In this document: positions 8,059 to 16,251 of the stretch, piece by piece
Layout of the letters: each line of letters begins with the position of its first letter
Numbering within the stretch: position 1 is the first letter of the stretch
Assembly (NCBI GenBank): GCA_963781675.1
Contig: CAWAGF010000001.1
Span: 1,116,001 to 1,180,000, forward strand
Direction of reading: 5' to 3'
Length of the DNA: 64,000 nt
Source: SCTD01 sp963781675
GTDB taxonomy: Bacteria > Actinomycetota > Actinomycetes > Mycobacteriales > SCTD01
Translations under genes and position numbers: made by a program
Notes under the pieces: model-generated
The model's database searches: none
What the model saw: only the letters and a program-made list of their open reading frames with translations
Told to the model about the DNA's origin: nothing

Positions 8059-8757
8059 TCAGGCCATCTCCAGCGCGACCTCGAAGACCGCCGCGCCCGC
8101 GCGCGCCTGCGCCTCCTGCTCCTCCTTGGTGAAGGAGTCGGTCCAGGAGCGGCCCGGCAGCTCGTCCCACACGAACAGCAGCGAGGCCGCGCGCATCCCG
8201 AAGGCGCGCGCCGCCGAGAAGACCGCGGAGGTCTCCATGTCGACAGCGAGGTGTCCCGCGTTCGCCCACTTGCGCAGCAGCTCCGGCGGCTGGGCCAGCA
8301 GCGCCGACGTCGTCACGGTCGAGCCGCGGTGGGTGTAGGTGTCCCGCGCGACGAACAGCGACGAGGCGCGCGTGACCCGGCCGAGGTTCGCCTCGGCGTA
8401 GCCCTTGCCGCCGTAGTACTGCGATGCGCCCTCGCCGATCAGCGCCCGCTCGGACAGCACGATGTCGCCGGTCCTGATGTCCGGCTGCAGGCTGCCGCAC
8501 GACCCGATCTGCACGACGTTCGGCGTCCCGATGGTGCCGAGGACGTGCACCGGCTCGACCGCGCGGGGCGCTCCGTACGCCGGGCAGTAGGCCACCGGCA
8601 GGTCGCCGTACCAGCCGTGCCACAGGTCGGGCATGCCCAGCTCGCGGACCTCGGTGAGCAGCGGGAGACGGGTGTCCAGCGCCTTCTGCCGCCACCACGT
8701 GCCCTCCAGCACGAGCAGCCGCGGCACCTCGTCCTCGTCGAGGTCGAGCAGGGTCAT
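8059..8757 (-). CDS. Nucleoside phosphorylase (PNP/UDP phosphorylase family)
   Basis: A 232-residue protein of the NP-I nucleoside phosphorylase fold, which cleaves nucleosides with phosphate or water to release base and (1-phospho)ribose. Landmarks are QIGSCGSLQPDI, typical of the phosphate/ribose site, and VDMETSAVFSAA, where Met-Glu contact the ribose. The ATG at 8757 overlaps the TGA of the upstream ArsR-family gene (ATGA), so this start is preferred to a GTG 18 bases upstream. It is convergent with the 2-hydroxyacid dehydrogenase gene. Its presence near a sugar kinase and aldolase hints at nucleoside-derived sugar salvage, but this is inference. Confidence 0.85.
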   Translation of the reverse strand: MTLLDLDEDEVPRLLVLEGTWWRQKALDTRLPLLTEVRELGMPDLWHGWYGDLPVAYCPAYGAPRAVEPVHVLGTIGTPNVVQIGSCGSLQPDIRTGDIVLSERALIGEGASQYYGGKGYAEANLGRVTRASSLFVARDTYTHRGSTVTTSALLAQPPELLRKWANAGHLAVDMETSAVFSAARAFGMRAASLLFVWDELPGRSWTDSFTKEEQEAQARAGAAVFEVALEMA

Positions 8758-9131
8758 CCAGCCGTCGCGGTCCACCTGAGCATCCTGCCCGGTCCGCCGC
8801 CCGGCCTCCAGCCGCCGGGGCTCAGCAGGGCTTGCACGGCGGAGGTGCGCGAGGCCTTGTCGGCCATGCCGGTGAGGCGCTCGGCCAGCACTGCCAGGGT
8901 GTCGGCGCGCACCCGGTAGACGGTGAGCCCGCCGCAGACGGTGCTCTCCACGAGCTCGGCCTCGCGCAGCACCTTCAGGTGGTGGGACACCAGGGGCTGC
9001 GTCATGCCGGTCGCGGCGACGAGCTGCTTCACCGCGAGCTGCTCGTCGACGAGCAGCCGCACGACGGTCGCGCGGTGCGGCTCGGCGAGGGCGTGCAGGA
9101 CGAGCGAGCTGTCCACCCCGGCCACCGGCAC
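8754..9131 (-). CDS. ArsR-family winged-helix transcriptional regulator
   Basis: A 125-residue DNA-binding protein with an ArsR/SmtB-like winged helix: HALAEPHRATVVRLL at the start, recognition helix TQPLVSHHLKVLREAELV near residue 44, then a beta wing (GLTVYRVRAD). No cysteine metal site is evident apart from one Cys in the wing, so a metal sensor role is unlikely. The GTG start has a TAGCCT box six bases upstream. Its stop overlaps the nucleoside phosphorylase start, so it probably controls that operon and perhaps neighbours. The last 30 residues are low-complexity and glycine-rich. Confidence 0.85.
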   Translation of the reverse strand: MPVAGVDSSLVLHALAEPHRATVVRLLVDEQLAVKQLVAATGMTQPLVSHHLKVLREAELVESTVCGGLTVYRVRADTLAVLAERLTGMADKASRTSAVQALLSPGGWRPGGGPGRMLRWTATAG

Positions 9132-9137
9132 GGGCTC

Positions 9138-9143
9138 AGGCTA
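9138..9143 (-). promoter_or_regulatory. Probable -10 box (TAGCCT) for the ArsR-family gene
   Basis: A minus-strand TAGCCT ends six bases before the GTG start at 9131, overlapping the end of the aldehyde dehydrogenase gene. Confidence 0.5.
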
Positions 9144-10550
9144 CGCGTGGCCCAGCCGCGAGACCACGTGCTTCACCCGGGTGTAGTCGCGCAGCGAGTA
9201 GGCCGACAGGTCGCTGCCGAAGCCGGACGACGCGTAGCCGCCGTGCGGCATCTCGGTCGCGAGCACCGAGTGGCAGTTCAGCCAGACCGCACCGAAGTCG
9301 AGCGCCCGCGCGGCGCGCATCGCCCGGCCGTGGTCGGTGGTCCAGACGCTCGCAGCGAGGCCGTACGTCGTCGCGTTCGCGGTGGCCAGCGCGTCCTGCT
9401 CGTCCTGCACCCGCTGCACCGTGACGACCGGACCGAACACCTCCTCGGTCGCCAGCTCGTCACCGCTGCGCACCCCGGCCACGACGGTCGGCGGGTAGTA
9501 GAAGCCGTCCCGCGCCATCGGCGTGCCACCCGCGACGACCTCGGCGTGCGCACCGCGCCGGTCGACGAGCCCGGCCACCCGCGCGAGCTGGTCGGGGTTG
9601 TTCAGCGCGCCGTAGTAGCCGTCCGCGCCGACCTGCATCCGGGCGGCGCCGTCCGCCAGCCGCGCGACCAGCTCGTCGTGCACGCCGGGGGAGGCGAGCA
9701 CCCGCGTCGCCGCGGTGCAGGACTGGCCGGCGTTGTAGTAGCCGATGTCGAGCAGGCCCTGCACGGTCAGGTCGAGGTCGCAGTCGTCGAACACCAGGAC
9801 CGGGGCCTTGCCGCCCAGCTCGAGGTGCAGCCGCTTCACCCGCGGTGCGGCGGCGGCCATGACCTCGCGGCCGGCGCGGACACTGCCGGTGAGCGCGACC
9901 ATCGCCGGCACGTCGTGCTCCACCATCGCCTGCCCGGTGGAGCGGTCGCCGCAGACGACGTTGAGCACGCCGGGCGGCAGGACCTCCGAGGCCAGCTCGG
10001 CCAGCATGAGCGGCGTGACGGGGGTGGTCTCCGCGCTCTTGAGGACGACGGTGTTGCCGGCCGCCACGGCCGGCGCCCACTTCCAGGTCGCCATCATGAG
10101 CGGGTAGTTCCAGGGCGTGATCTGAGCGACGACGCCGAGCGGCTCACGGCGCACGAACGACGTGTGCCCGTCGGCGTACTCACCTGCCGCCAGCCCCTCC
10201 GGCACCCGCGACGCGCCGGCGCTGAAGCGGACCACGTCGACGACGTGCGGCACCTCCGCGGCCATCGCCGCGCGCGGCTTGCCGGTGTTGCGCACCTCCG
10301 CGTCGACGAAGGCCTCCGCCCGCTCCTCGAGCAGATCGGCCAGCCGCAGCAGCAGGCGCGCCCGCTGCCCCGCCGGCAGGTCGCGCCAGACGGGGAACGC
10401 GCGCTGCGCCGAGGCGAACGCCGCGTCCAGGTCAGCCGCACCCGCGACCGGCGCCGTGTCGTACGGCTGCCCGGTGGCAGGGTCGACGACCTCGGTGGTG
10501 GCGTCGCCCAGGGGGGCCTGCCGGCGGCCGTCGTAGAAGTGGTGCAGCAC
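9141..10550 (-). CDS. Aldehyde dehydrogenase, similar to gamma-aminobutyraldehyde dehydrogenases
   Basis: A 469-residue NAD-dependent aldehyde dehydrogenase of full length. The catalytic Cys278 lies in NAGQSCTAATR, the general base Glu244 in LHLELGGKAP, and the active-site Asn in TPWNYPLMMATWKW. The last motif and the overall pattern resemble gamma-aminobutyraldehyde (PatD/YdcW) and related enzymes that oxidise amino-aldehydes from polyamine breakdown, although other aldehydes are possible. It is divergent from the ABC importer operon across a 26-bp inverted repeat, which suggests common control. A TAGGGT box six bases before its GTG start indicates a leaderless transcript. Confidence 0.9.
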   Translation of the reverse strand: MLHHFYDGRRQAPLGDATTEVVDPATGQPYDTAPVAGAADLDAAFASAQRAFPVWRDLPAGQRARLLLRLADLLEERAEAFVDAEVRNTGKPRAAMAAEVPHVVDVVRFSAGASRVPEGLAAGEYADGHTSFVRREPLGVVAQITPWNYPLMMATWKWAPAVAAGNTVVLKSAETTPVTPLMLAELASEVLPPGVLNVVCGDRSTGQAMVEHDVPAMVALTGSVRAGREVMAAAAPRVKRLHLELGGKAPVLVFDDCDLDLTVQGLLDIGYYNAGQSCTAATRVLASPGVHDELVARLADGAARMQVGADGYYGALNNPDQLARVAGLVDRRGAHAEVVAGGTPMARDGFYYPPTVVAGVRSGDELATEEVFGPVVTVQRVQDEQDALATANATTYGLAASVWTTDHGRAMRAARALDFGAVWLNCHSVLATEMPHGGYASSGFGSDLSAYSLRDYTRVKHVVSRLGHA

Positions 10551-10556
10551 GCAGGA

Positions 10557-10562
10557 ACCCTA
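10557..10562 (-). promoter_or_regulatory. Probable -10 box (TAGGGT) for the aldehyde dehydrogenase gene
   Basis: A minus-strand TAGGGT ends six bases before the GTG at 10550. It lies 26 bases from the inverted repeat at 10589-10614. Confidence 0.55.
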
Positions 10563-10588
10563 GATCGACTGCTACGGTCCCGCGCGTC

Positions 10589-10614
10589 GTCTCATAAACA
10601 GCCGTGCATGAGAC
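10589..10614. promoter_or_regulatory. Inverted repeat GTCTCAT-N12-ATGAGAC in a divergent promoter region, candidate operator
   Basis: Both seven-base arms match perfectly. The site lies between the divergent aldehyde dehydrogenase and solute-binding-protein genes and upstream of both starts, a position suited to a shared repressor site. The binding protein is unknown. Confidence 0.45.
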
Positions 10615-10638
10615 CCGCCCTGCCGACCAGGAGTGCAC

Positions 10639-11898
10639 ATGCCCCGAACCCGCCGCACCTCCGCCCTGGCAGCGCTCGCCGCCGGTGCCCTCGTCCTCAC
10701 CGCCTGCGGGTCGAACGACCCCGGCGACACCTCGCTGCCGACGCAGCAGGAGGGCGACGCCGGCGACTTCGACAGCGTGCTCGAGCGGGCCAAGGGGCAG
10801 ACGGTGGACTGGTACATGTACGGCGGTGACGACCGGCTCAACGCCTACGTCAACGGCTACGTGAAGTCCCGCCTCGACGAGCTGGGCATCACCCTGAACC
10901 AGGTCAAGATCAACGACACCGCCGAGGCCGTGAACAAGGTCCTCGGCGAGAAGCAGGCCGGCAAGGACGAGGGCGGCAGCGTCGACCTCATCTGGATCAA
11001 CGGCGAGAACTTCGCCACGCTGAAGCAGGCCGACGCGGTGCACTGCGGCTACGTCGAGTCGCTCCCGGCCGCCGAGAACGTCGACCTGGAGAAGCCCGGC
11101 ATCGCGACCGACTTCGGCACCGAGACCGAGGGCTGCGAGGTTCCCTGGCAGCAGGCCACGAGCTCGCTGGTCTACGACTCCACCGCCCTGACCGAGGCGG
11201 ACACGAAGAGCGTGGAGTCGCTGTTCGCCTGGGCCAAGGCGCACCCGGGCCGCTTCACCTACCCGGCCCCGCCGGACTTCACGGGCTCGATGGCCGTCCG
11301 CACCTTCTTCTTCGACACAGCCGGCGGCGCGGACCAGTTCCTGGGCGACTTCGACGAGGAGAAGTACTCCGCCGCGGCGCCGGAGCTCTGGGACCGCCTC
11401 AACGGCGTCGAGGCCTCGCTGTGGCGCGGGGGCAAGACCTACCCGGCCGGTCAGGAGGAGGTGCAGAAGCTGTTCGCCGGCGACGAGGTGGACGCCTACC
11501 TCACCTACGGCAGCAGCGCTGTCGGCGGCCTCGTCGAGAAGGGCGAGCTGCCCAAGACGACCCGCGCTGCGGTGTTCGACGCCGGCAACATCGGCAACTA
11601 CAGCTTCACCGCCATCCCGTACAACGCCGCGGACAAGGAGGCGGCGATGGTGCTCGCGAACCTGCTGTTGACCCCGGAGGCGGCCCTGGAGAACGCCGGA
11701 CCGAACGGCGCCGGCTTCACCTCCGCCATCGACCTGGCCAAGCTGTCTGCCGACGAGCGCGCGAAGTTCGCGGCGTTCCAGCAGTCGCCGTACCAGGTGC
11801 CTGCCGCGGAGCTCGCCGAGAAGACGCTGCCCGAGGTCTCCGCCGACTACGTGAACCGGCTCGAGAAGGACTGGAAGGCGAACGTCCTCCAGAAGTGA
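10639..11898 (+). CDS. ABC transporter substrate-binding lipoprotein, YnjB-like
   Basis: A 419-residue extracytoplasmic binding protein. Residues 1-25 form a lipoprotein signal ending in the lipobox LTAC, so the mature protein would be anchored to the membrane through the cysteine. The motif VDLIWINGENFATL near residue 120 is strongly reminiscent of E. coli YnjB, a binding protein of unknown substrate; the wider family includes spermidine/putrescine binders. ATG 10639 is preferred to GTG 10633 because AGGAG ends just ahead of it. The two permease genes and the ATPase gene follow with overlaps or a one-base gap, making a complete importer. Its divergent partner is an aldehyde dehydrogenase gene. 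Confidence 0.88.
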   Translation: MPRTRRTSALAALAAGALVLTACGSNDPGDTSLPTQQEGDAGDFDSVLERAKGQTVDWYMYGGDDRLNAYVNGYVKSRLDELGITLNQVKINDTAEAVNKVLGEKQAGKDEGGSVDLIWINGENFATLKQADAVHCGYVESLPAAENVDLEKPGIATDFGTETEGCEVPWQQATSSLVYDSTALTEADTKSVESLFAWAKAHPGRFTYPAPPDFTGSMAVRTFFFDTAGGADQFLGDFDEEKYSAAAPELWDRLNGVEASLWRGGKTYPAGQEEVQKLFAGDEVDAYLTYGSSAVGGLVEKGELPKTTRAAVFDAGNIGNYSFTAIPYNAADKEAAMVLANLLLTPEAALENAGPNGAGFTSAIDLAKLSADERAKFAAFQQSPYQVPAAELAEKTLPEVSADYVNRLEKDWKANVLQK

Positions 11899-12815
11899 CG
11901 ACCACCGTCCCGCTCCGCCGGCGCGGGCTGCCCCAGGGTGTCCGCACCCTGCTGCTGCTCGCGCCGGCGCTCCTCGTCGTCGTCGTGCTGTTCCTCGGGG
12001 GGCTCACCCTCGGCGTCCTGCAGTCGCTGGGCTACCAGCCGTTCCTCGGTGCGCGTGAGCTCAGCCTCGACGCCTACCGCGGACTGGTCGACGACGTCGA
12101 GGTGCGCCGCTCGCTGATGCTGACGTTCCGCCTGGCGGTCCTCGCGACGGTCGTCTCCGCGGTGCTGGCTGTGGCCGTCGCGCTGCTCCTGCGGGCGACC
12201 CGGCGCGGGCGCCGTGCGGCGACGCTGCTGTTCACCCTGAACCTCCCGGTGCCGCACCTGGTCGGCGCCGCCGCGATGCTGCTGCTGCTCGGCCAGAGCG
12301 GCCTGCTGTCGCGCGTGCTGGCCGCGGTGGGGCTGGTCGACGTGCCGGCCGACGCACCGGTGCTGACGAACGACGCGTTCGGCTGGGCGATCCTCGCGGA
12401 GTACGTCTGGAAGGAGACGCCCTTCATCGGCGTCGTCGTCCTGGCCGCGCTGTCCGGCGGCGTGGCCGACCTGGAGGGCGCCGCGCGGACGCTGGGGGCC
12501 GGTGCCTGGCAGCGCTTCCGCTTCGTCGTGCTGCCGCTCATCACGCCCGCCGTGCTGTCCACCTCGGTCATCGTCTTCGCGTTCACCTTCGGCTCGTACG
12601 AGGTGCCGCTGCTGCTCGGCCAGCCCTTCCCGGCGACGCTGCCGGTCGTGGCCTTCCAGGCGTACAGCGACACCGACCTCACCGCACGGCCGCGGGCCAT
12701 GGCGATCGCGGTGGTCATCGCGGTGCTCGTCACGCTGGTGGTGCTCGCCTACACGACCCTCACCGAGAAGGTGCTCCGCCCCGCGGAACGACGTCGGGTG
12801 ACGGGCACCGGATGA
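11895..12815 (+). CDS. ABC transporter permease (first)
   Basis: A 306-residue integral membrane protein with about six hydrophobic segments. The cytoplasmic EAA loop that contacts the ATPase is visible as EGAARTLGAGAWQRFRFV near residue 195. It resembles the PotB side of polyamine-type importers and the N-terminal half of YnjC. The GTG start overlaps the stop of the binding-protein gene, and its stop overlaps the second permease gene, so the transporter is made from one operon. E. coli YnjC carries both permease domains in one chain; here they are separate proteins. Confidence 0.88.
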   Translation: MTTTVPLRRRGLPQGVRTLLLLAPALLVVVVLFLGGLTLGVLQSLGYQPFLGARELSLDAYRGLVDDVEVRRSLMLTFRLAVLATVVSAVLAVAVALLLRATRRGRRAATLLFTLNLPVPHLVGAAAMLLLLGQSGLLSRVLAAVGLVDVPADAPVLTNDAFGWAILAEYVWKETPFIGVVVLAALSGGVADLEGAARTLGAGAWQRFRFVVLPLITPAVLSTSVIVFAFTFGSYEVPLLLGQPFPATLPVVAFQAYSDTDLTARPRAMAIAVVIAVLVTLVVLAYTTLTEKVLRPAERRRVTGTG

Positions 12816-13615
12816 GCCGCCTCGTCCGCGCCGTCGGCCTGCCGGTGGTCCTGCTCGGGCTGCTGCTGCCGTTCCTGCCGCTGCTGCTCTGGTCGGTCGC
12901 GGGCCGCTACCCGTACCCGTCGCTCGTGCCGACCGAGACGAGCAGCCGGCCGCTGCGCCTGCTGGTCGACCCCTCGTCGGAGGTGCTGCGCGGCCTGGTG
13001 AACAGCACCGTCATCGCCCTGTCCGTCGCGGTGATCGCCTCCCTCATCGGGCTCTCGGCCGGCCGGGCCCTGGGGCTGCACTCCTTCCGCGGCAAGCGGC
13101 TGGTGCAGTTCCTGCTGCTGGCGCCGGTCATCGTGCCCGGCATCGCGGTGACGCTCGGGATCCAGGTCTTCTTCATCCGGTACGGGCTGTCCGACACCCG
13201 GCGCGGCGTCGTCCTGGCGCACCTGCTCGCGGCCGTCCCGTACGTCTCCCTGGTCATGTCCAGCGTGTACGCCAACCTCGACACCCGGCTGGAGGAGCAG
13301 GCGCGCACGCTCGGTGCGCGGCCGCTGCAGGTGTTCCTGCGCGTGACGCTGCCGGCGGTCGCGCCGGGCCTCGCGGTGGCGGCGACGTTCGCGTTCCTCA
13401 TCTCGTGGGGCGAGTACGTGCTGACGCTGCTCGTCGGTGGCGGCGCCGTGAAGACGCTGCCGCTGCTGCTGTACGCCTACCTCGGCAGCACCGACATCCC
13501 GGTCGCTGCTGCGCTGGGGCTCGCTCTCGTCCTGCCGCCGGTGCTGCTGCTCGCGGTGACGTCCAGGTTCCTCACCGGCGAGCGCACGCCGCTGGCCGGC
13601 TTCGGGAGGGTGTGA
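12812..13615 (+). CDS. ABC transporter permease (second)
   Basis: A 267-residue integral membrane protein with six likely transmembrane segments. Its EAA loop reads EEQARTLGARPLQVFLRV near residue 160. It pairs with the permease encoded immediately upstream to form the channel of the importer. The ATG overlaps the preceding TGA by four bases, and only one base separates its stop from the ATPase start. Similarity is to PotC/YnjC-type subunits. Substrate is not revealed by the sequence. Confidence 0.88.
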   Translation: MSRLVRAVGLPVVLLGLLLPFLPLLLWSVAGRYPYPSLVPTETSSRPLRLLVDPSSEVLRGLVNSTVIALSVAVIASLIGLSAGRALGLHSFRGKRLVQFLLLAPVIVPGIAVTLGIQVFFIRYGLSDTRRGVVLAHLLAAVPYVSLVMSSVYANLDTRLEEQARTLGARPLQVFLRVTLPAVAPGLAVAATFAFLISWGEYVLTLLVGGGAVKTLPLLLYAYLGSTDIPVAAALGLALVLPPVLLLAVTSRFLTGERTPLAGFGRV

Positions 13616-13616
13616 C

Positions 13617-14639
13617 GTGGCGACGCGGATCGACGTGGAGGGGCTGACCGTCGACTACGGCGACGGGCCGGTGGTGCAGGACCTCGACCTGCAGGTCGAG
13701 CCGGGCACCCTGGTCGCGCTGCTCGGGCCGAGCGGCTGCGGCAAGAGCACGACGCTGCGCGCCGTCGCCGGGCTGCTCCAGCCGCGCGCGGGCGACGTCC
13801 GCTTCGACGGGCGCAGCGTGCTGCACCTCGCGCCGGAGAAGCGGCCGGTGGCGATGGTGTTCCAGGCGCCGCTGCTGTTCCCGCACATGAGCATCGGCGA
13901 CAACGTGGCCTTCGGGCTGCGGATGCGCGGGGTCGGCAGGGCGGAGCGGGTGCGCCGGGCGGAGGAGGCGCTGGAGCGGGTGCGGCTGCCGGGCGTCGCG
14001 CACCGCCGGCCGGGGGAGCTGTCCGGCGGGCAGGAGCAGCGGGTGTCGCTGGCCCGGGCGCTGGTGGTGCAGCCGGAGGTGCTGCTGCTCGACGAGCCGT
14101 TCAGCGCGCTGGACGCGGCGCTGCGCGTCGAGGTGCGCGAGCTCGTGGGGGAGCTCCAGCGCGAGGCGGGCGTGACGACGCTGTTCGTCACGCACGACCA
14201 GGAGGAGGCGACCGTGCTGGCCGATCGCGTCGGGCTGATGCTCGGCGGGCGGCTGCAGCAGGTGGGGGCGCCGCGCGAGTTCTACGAGCGGCCGGCCTCG
14301 GTCGAGGTGGCGCGCTTCTTCGGCACCGCGAACGCGTTCGTCGGCAGCGTGTCCGGCGGTGTGTGGACCGGCCCGGTCGGCGAGGTGCGGGTGCAGGCCC
14401 CGGACGGCCCGGGGGTGCTGCTGCTGCGCCAGGAGGCGGTGCGCGTGGTCGGGCCGGACGCGCCGGGGGTCGACGCCGTCGTCACGCGCACCACCTACAC
14501 CGGCACCGGCGTCCGCGTGCGCGCCGACGCCGGCGGCACCGAGGTCGCGCTCGTGGTCGACCCGACCCAGCGCGTCGCCGCGGGGGACCGGGTGCGGCTG
14601 CACCTGCCGCCCGAGCACTGCACTGTCGTGCCGGCGTGA
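13617..14639 (+). CDS. ABC transporter ATP-binding protein
   Basis: A 340-residue ATPase. Walker A is GPSGCGKST (residues 39-47), the Q-loop is VFQAPLLFPH, the signature is LSGGQEQRVSLARAL, Walker B is VLLLDEPFSALD and the switch His lies in VTHDQEEA. The last 100 residues form a TOBE-like regulatory domain typical of importers for polyamines, iron or sulfate. It starts with GTG one base after the permease stop and closes the four-gene importer operon. Energy coupling for the upstream binding protein and permeases is the expected role. Confidence 0.92.
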   Translation: MATRIDVEGLTVDYGDGPVVQDLDLQVEPGTLVALLGPSGCGKSTTLRAVAGLLQPRAGDVRFDGRSVLHLAPEKRPVAMVFQAPLLFPHMSIGDNVAFGLRMRGVGRAERVRRAEEALERVRLPGVAHRRPGELSGGQEQRVSLARALVVQPEVLLLDEPFSALDAALRVEVRELVGELQREAGVTTLFVTHDQEEATVLADRVGLMLGGRLQQVGAPREFYERPASVEVARFFGTANAFVGSVSGGVWTGPVGEVRVQAPDGPGVLLLRQEAVRVVGPDAPGVDAVVTRTTYTGTGVRVRADAGGTEVALVVDPTQRVAAGDRVRLHLPPEHCTVVPA

Positions 14640-14688
14640 GCTCAGCGGGTGCCGGCGGACAAGCTGAACGGCGACCCGCGCGGGTGGG

Positions 14689-16251
14689 TCAGCGCCCACC
14701 TGCTGCTGGCTCGCTGAGGGCGGCCAGCACGGCTGGCCGGTCGACCTTGCCGTTCCGATTGCGGGGCAGCGCATCGACGACGCGCAGCGGGCGCGGCACC
14801 GCGTGCGCCCCGAGAGCGTCGCGCACGGCGCGCTGCAGCACCAGCAGGTCGACCGTCGCGCCCGGCACGGGGACCACGGCGGCGGCGACGCTCTGCCCGG
14901 TCACCGCCGACGGCACGCCCACGGCCGCCGCGTCCGCGAGCACGCCGGTGGCCAGCAGCGCGCGCTCCACCTCCGCCGGGTAGACGTTCACGCCGCCCCG
15001 GATGATGAGGTCCACCGCGCGGCCGCCCACGAACAGGTAGCCCTCCTCGTCCAGCCGGCCGAGGTCGCCCGTCCGCAGCCAGCCGTCCTCGGCGAGCGGC
15101 CCGTCGTCCTGTCCCCAGTAGCCGGGCGTGACGGCGGGGGAGCGCACCCACACCTCGCCGGGCGCCCCGCGCGGCACGTCCGCACCGGCGCCGTCGACCA
15201 GGCGCAGCTCGCAGTAGGGCGCGGGCCGACCGACGCTGCCGGGGCGGCGCAGCGCCTCGACGTCGGGCAGGCAGGTGACGGGCGCGGAGGTCTCGGACAG
15301 CGCGTAGACGTCGAACAGCCGCATCCCCGGCAACCGCTCGCGCACCCGGTCCAGCGTCCCCGGCGGAGCCGGCGCGCCGCCGAACACCGCGAGCCGCACC
15401 GCGTCCAGCCCGGAGGTGTCGGTGCGCAGCAGCAGCTCCCAGATGCTCGGCACCACGTCGAGCCAGGTCACCCCGTGCTGGGCGGCGGTCGACACCAGCT
15501 CCGGGGCCGAGAACGACGCCATGGTGACCGCGGAGCCGCCGGAGAGCATCGCCGGTGCGAGCTGCGTGATGTGCCCGGAGACCCACGCGAACGGCAGGTG
15601 GATCGCCGTCCGGTCGGACGCCGTGAGGCCGAGCGTGCGGACGTAGAAGGCGGCGGCGTGGCCGGTCATCCGGCCGGTGACCCGCACCGCCTTGGGGTGC
15701 CCCGTCGTCCCGCTGGTGGGGATGAGCGAGTAGGTCGCGTCCTCGTCCGGCAGCGGCCGGCCGGACCGCCACGGTATGGCGCGGCCCAGCAGCACCTCCA
15801 TCGCATCCGCCTGCTGCACAGGCGGATCCGCGAGACGCAGGTCCGGCTGCACCAGCAGCAGCCGGGCGCCGGTCAGCGCGAGCAGCGCCTCCACGCGTGC
15901 GGGTGGCGCGTCCACCGGGATGCCCACGTGCACCAGCCCCGCGCGAGCGCAGGCCCAGATGGCGACCGCTGCCTCCAGCCCGTTGCGCACCAGCACGGCC
16001 ACCCGGTCGCCCTGGTCCAGGCCACGAGCGAGGAGCACCTGCGCTGCGCCCTCCACGAGCGCGGCGAACTCCGCGTAGGTGCTCGTGGTGCCGAGCGCGG
16101 GGTCCACGAGCAGCACCGCGTCCGCGCTGGCCGGCAGCGCCCGCTCGAGGACGTCGAGCACCGAGCGCGGGCGGTCGGCGTAGCAGCGGACCGTCGTGCC
16201 GCGGACGACCTCGTCCACGAGCGCGTCCGGCCCGGACTGGCGCGAGCTCAC
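14689..16251 (-). CDS. AMP-binding acyl-CoA synthetase/acyl-AMP ligase (first)
   Basis: A 520-residue adenylate-forming enzyme. The P-loop-like motif is PTSGTTGHPKAV, the A5 motif YALSETSAP, the A7/A8 region TGDLGRLDEEGYLFVGGR, and the C-terminal catalytic Lys lies in NRNGKVDR. These enzymes activate a carboxylic acid as acyl-AMP and usually transfer it to CoA. The GTG start overlaps the TGA of the acyl-CoA dehydrogenase gene. It is the last gene of a four-gene minus-strand lipid operon. Its acid substrate is unknown; carrier-protein loading instead of CoA ligation cannot be excluded. Confidence 0.9.
   Translation of the reverse strand: MSSRQSGPDALVDEVVRGTTVRCYADRPRSVLDVLERALPASADAVLLVDPALGTTSTYAEFAALVEGAAQVLLARGLDQGDRVAVLVRNGLEAAVAIWACARAGLVHVGIPVDAPPARVEALLALTGARLLLVQPDLRLADPPVQQADAMEVLLGRAIPWRSGRPLPDEDATYSLIPTSGTTGHPKAVRVTGRMTGHAAAFYVRTLGLTASDRTAIHLPFAWVSGHITQLAPAMLSGGSAVTMASFSAPELVSTAAQHGVTWLDVVPSIWELLLRTDTSGLDAVRLAVFGGAPAPPGTLDRVRERLPGMRLFDVYALSETSAPVTCLPDVEALRRPGSVGRPAPYCELRLVDGAGADVPRGAPGEVWVRSPAVTPGYWGQDDGPLAEDGWLRTGDLGRLDEEGYLFVGGRAVDLIIRGGVNVYPAEVERALLATGVLADAAAVGVPSAVTGQSVAAAVVPVPGATVDLLVLQRAVRDALGAHAVPRPLRVVDALPRNRNGKVDRPAVLAALSEPAAGGR

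Noticed and set aside
8754..9131. ArsR-family gene considered as an arsenic or metal sensor
   Set aside because: No Cys-x-Cys metal motif in the recognition helix and no metal-resistance genes nearby.
14675..14684. Palindrome CCCGCGCGGG between the ABC ATPase and ligase genes, considered as a terminator
   Set aside because: It is a short self-complementary run with no loop and no U-tract; common by chance at this GC content.
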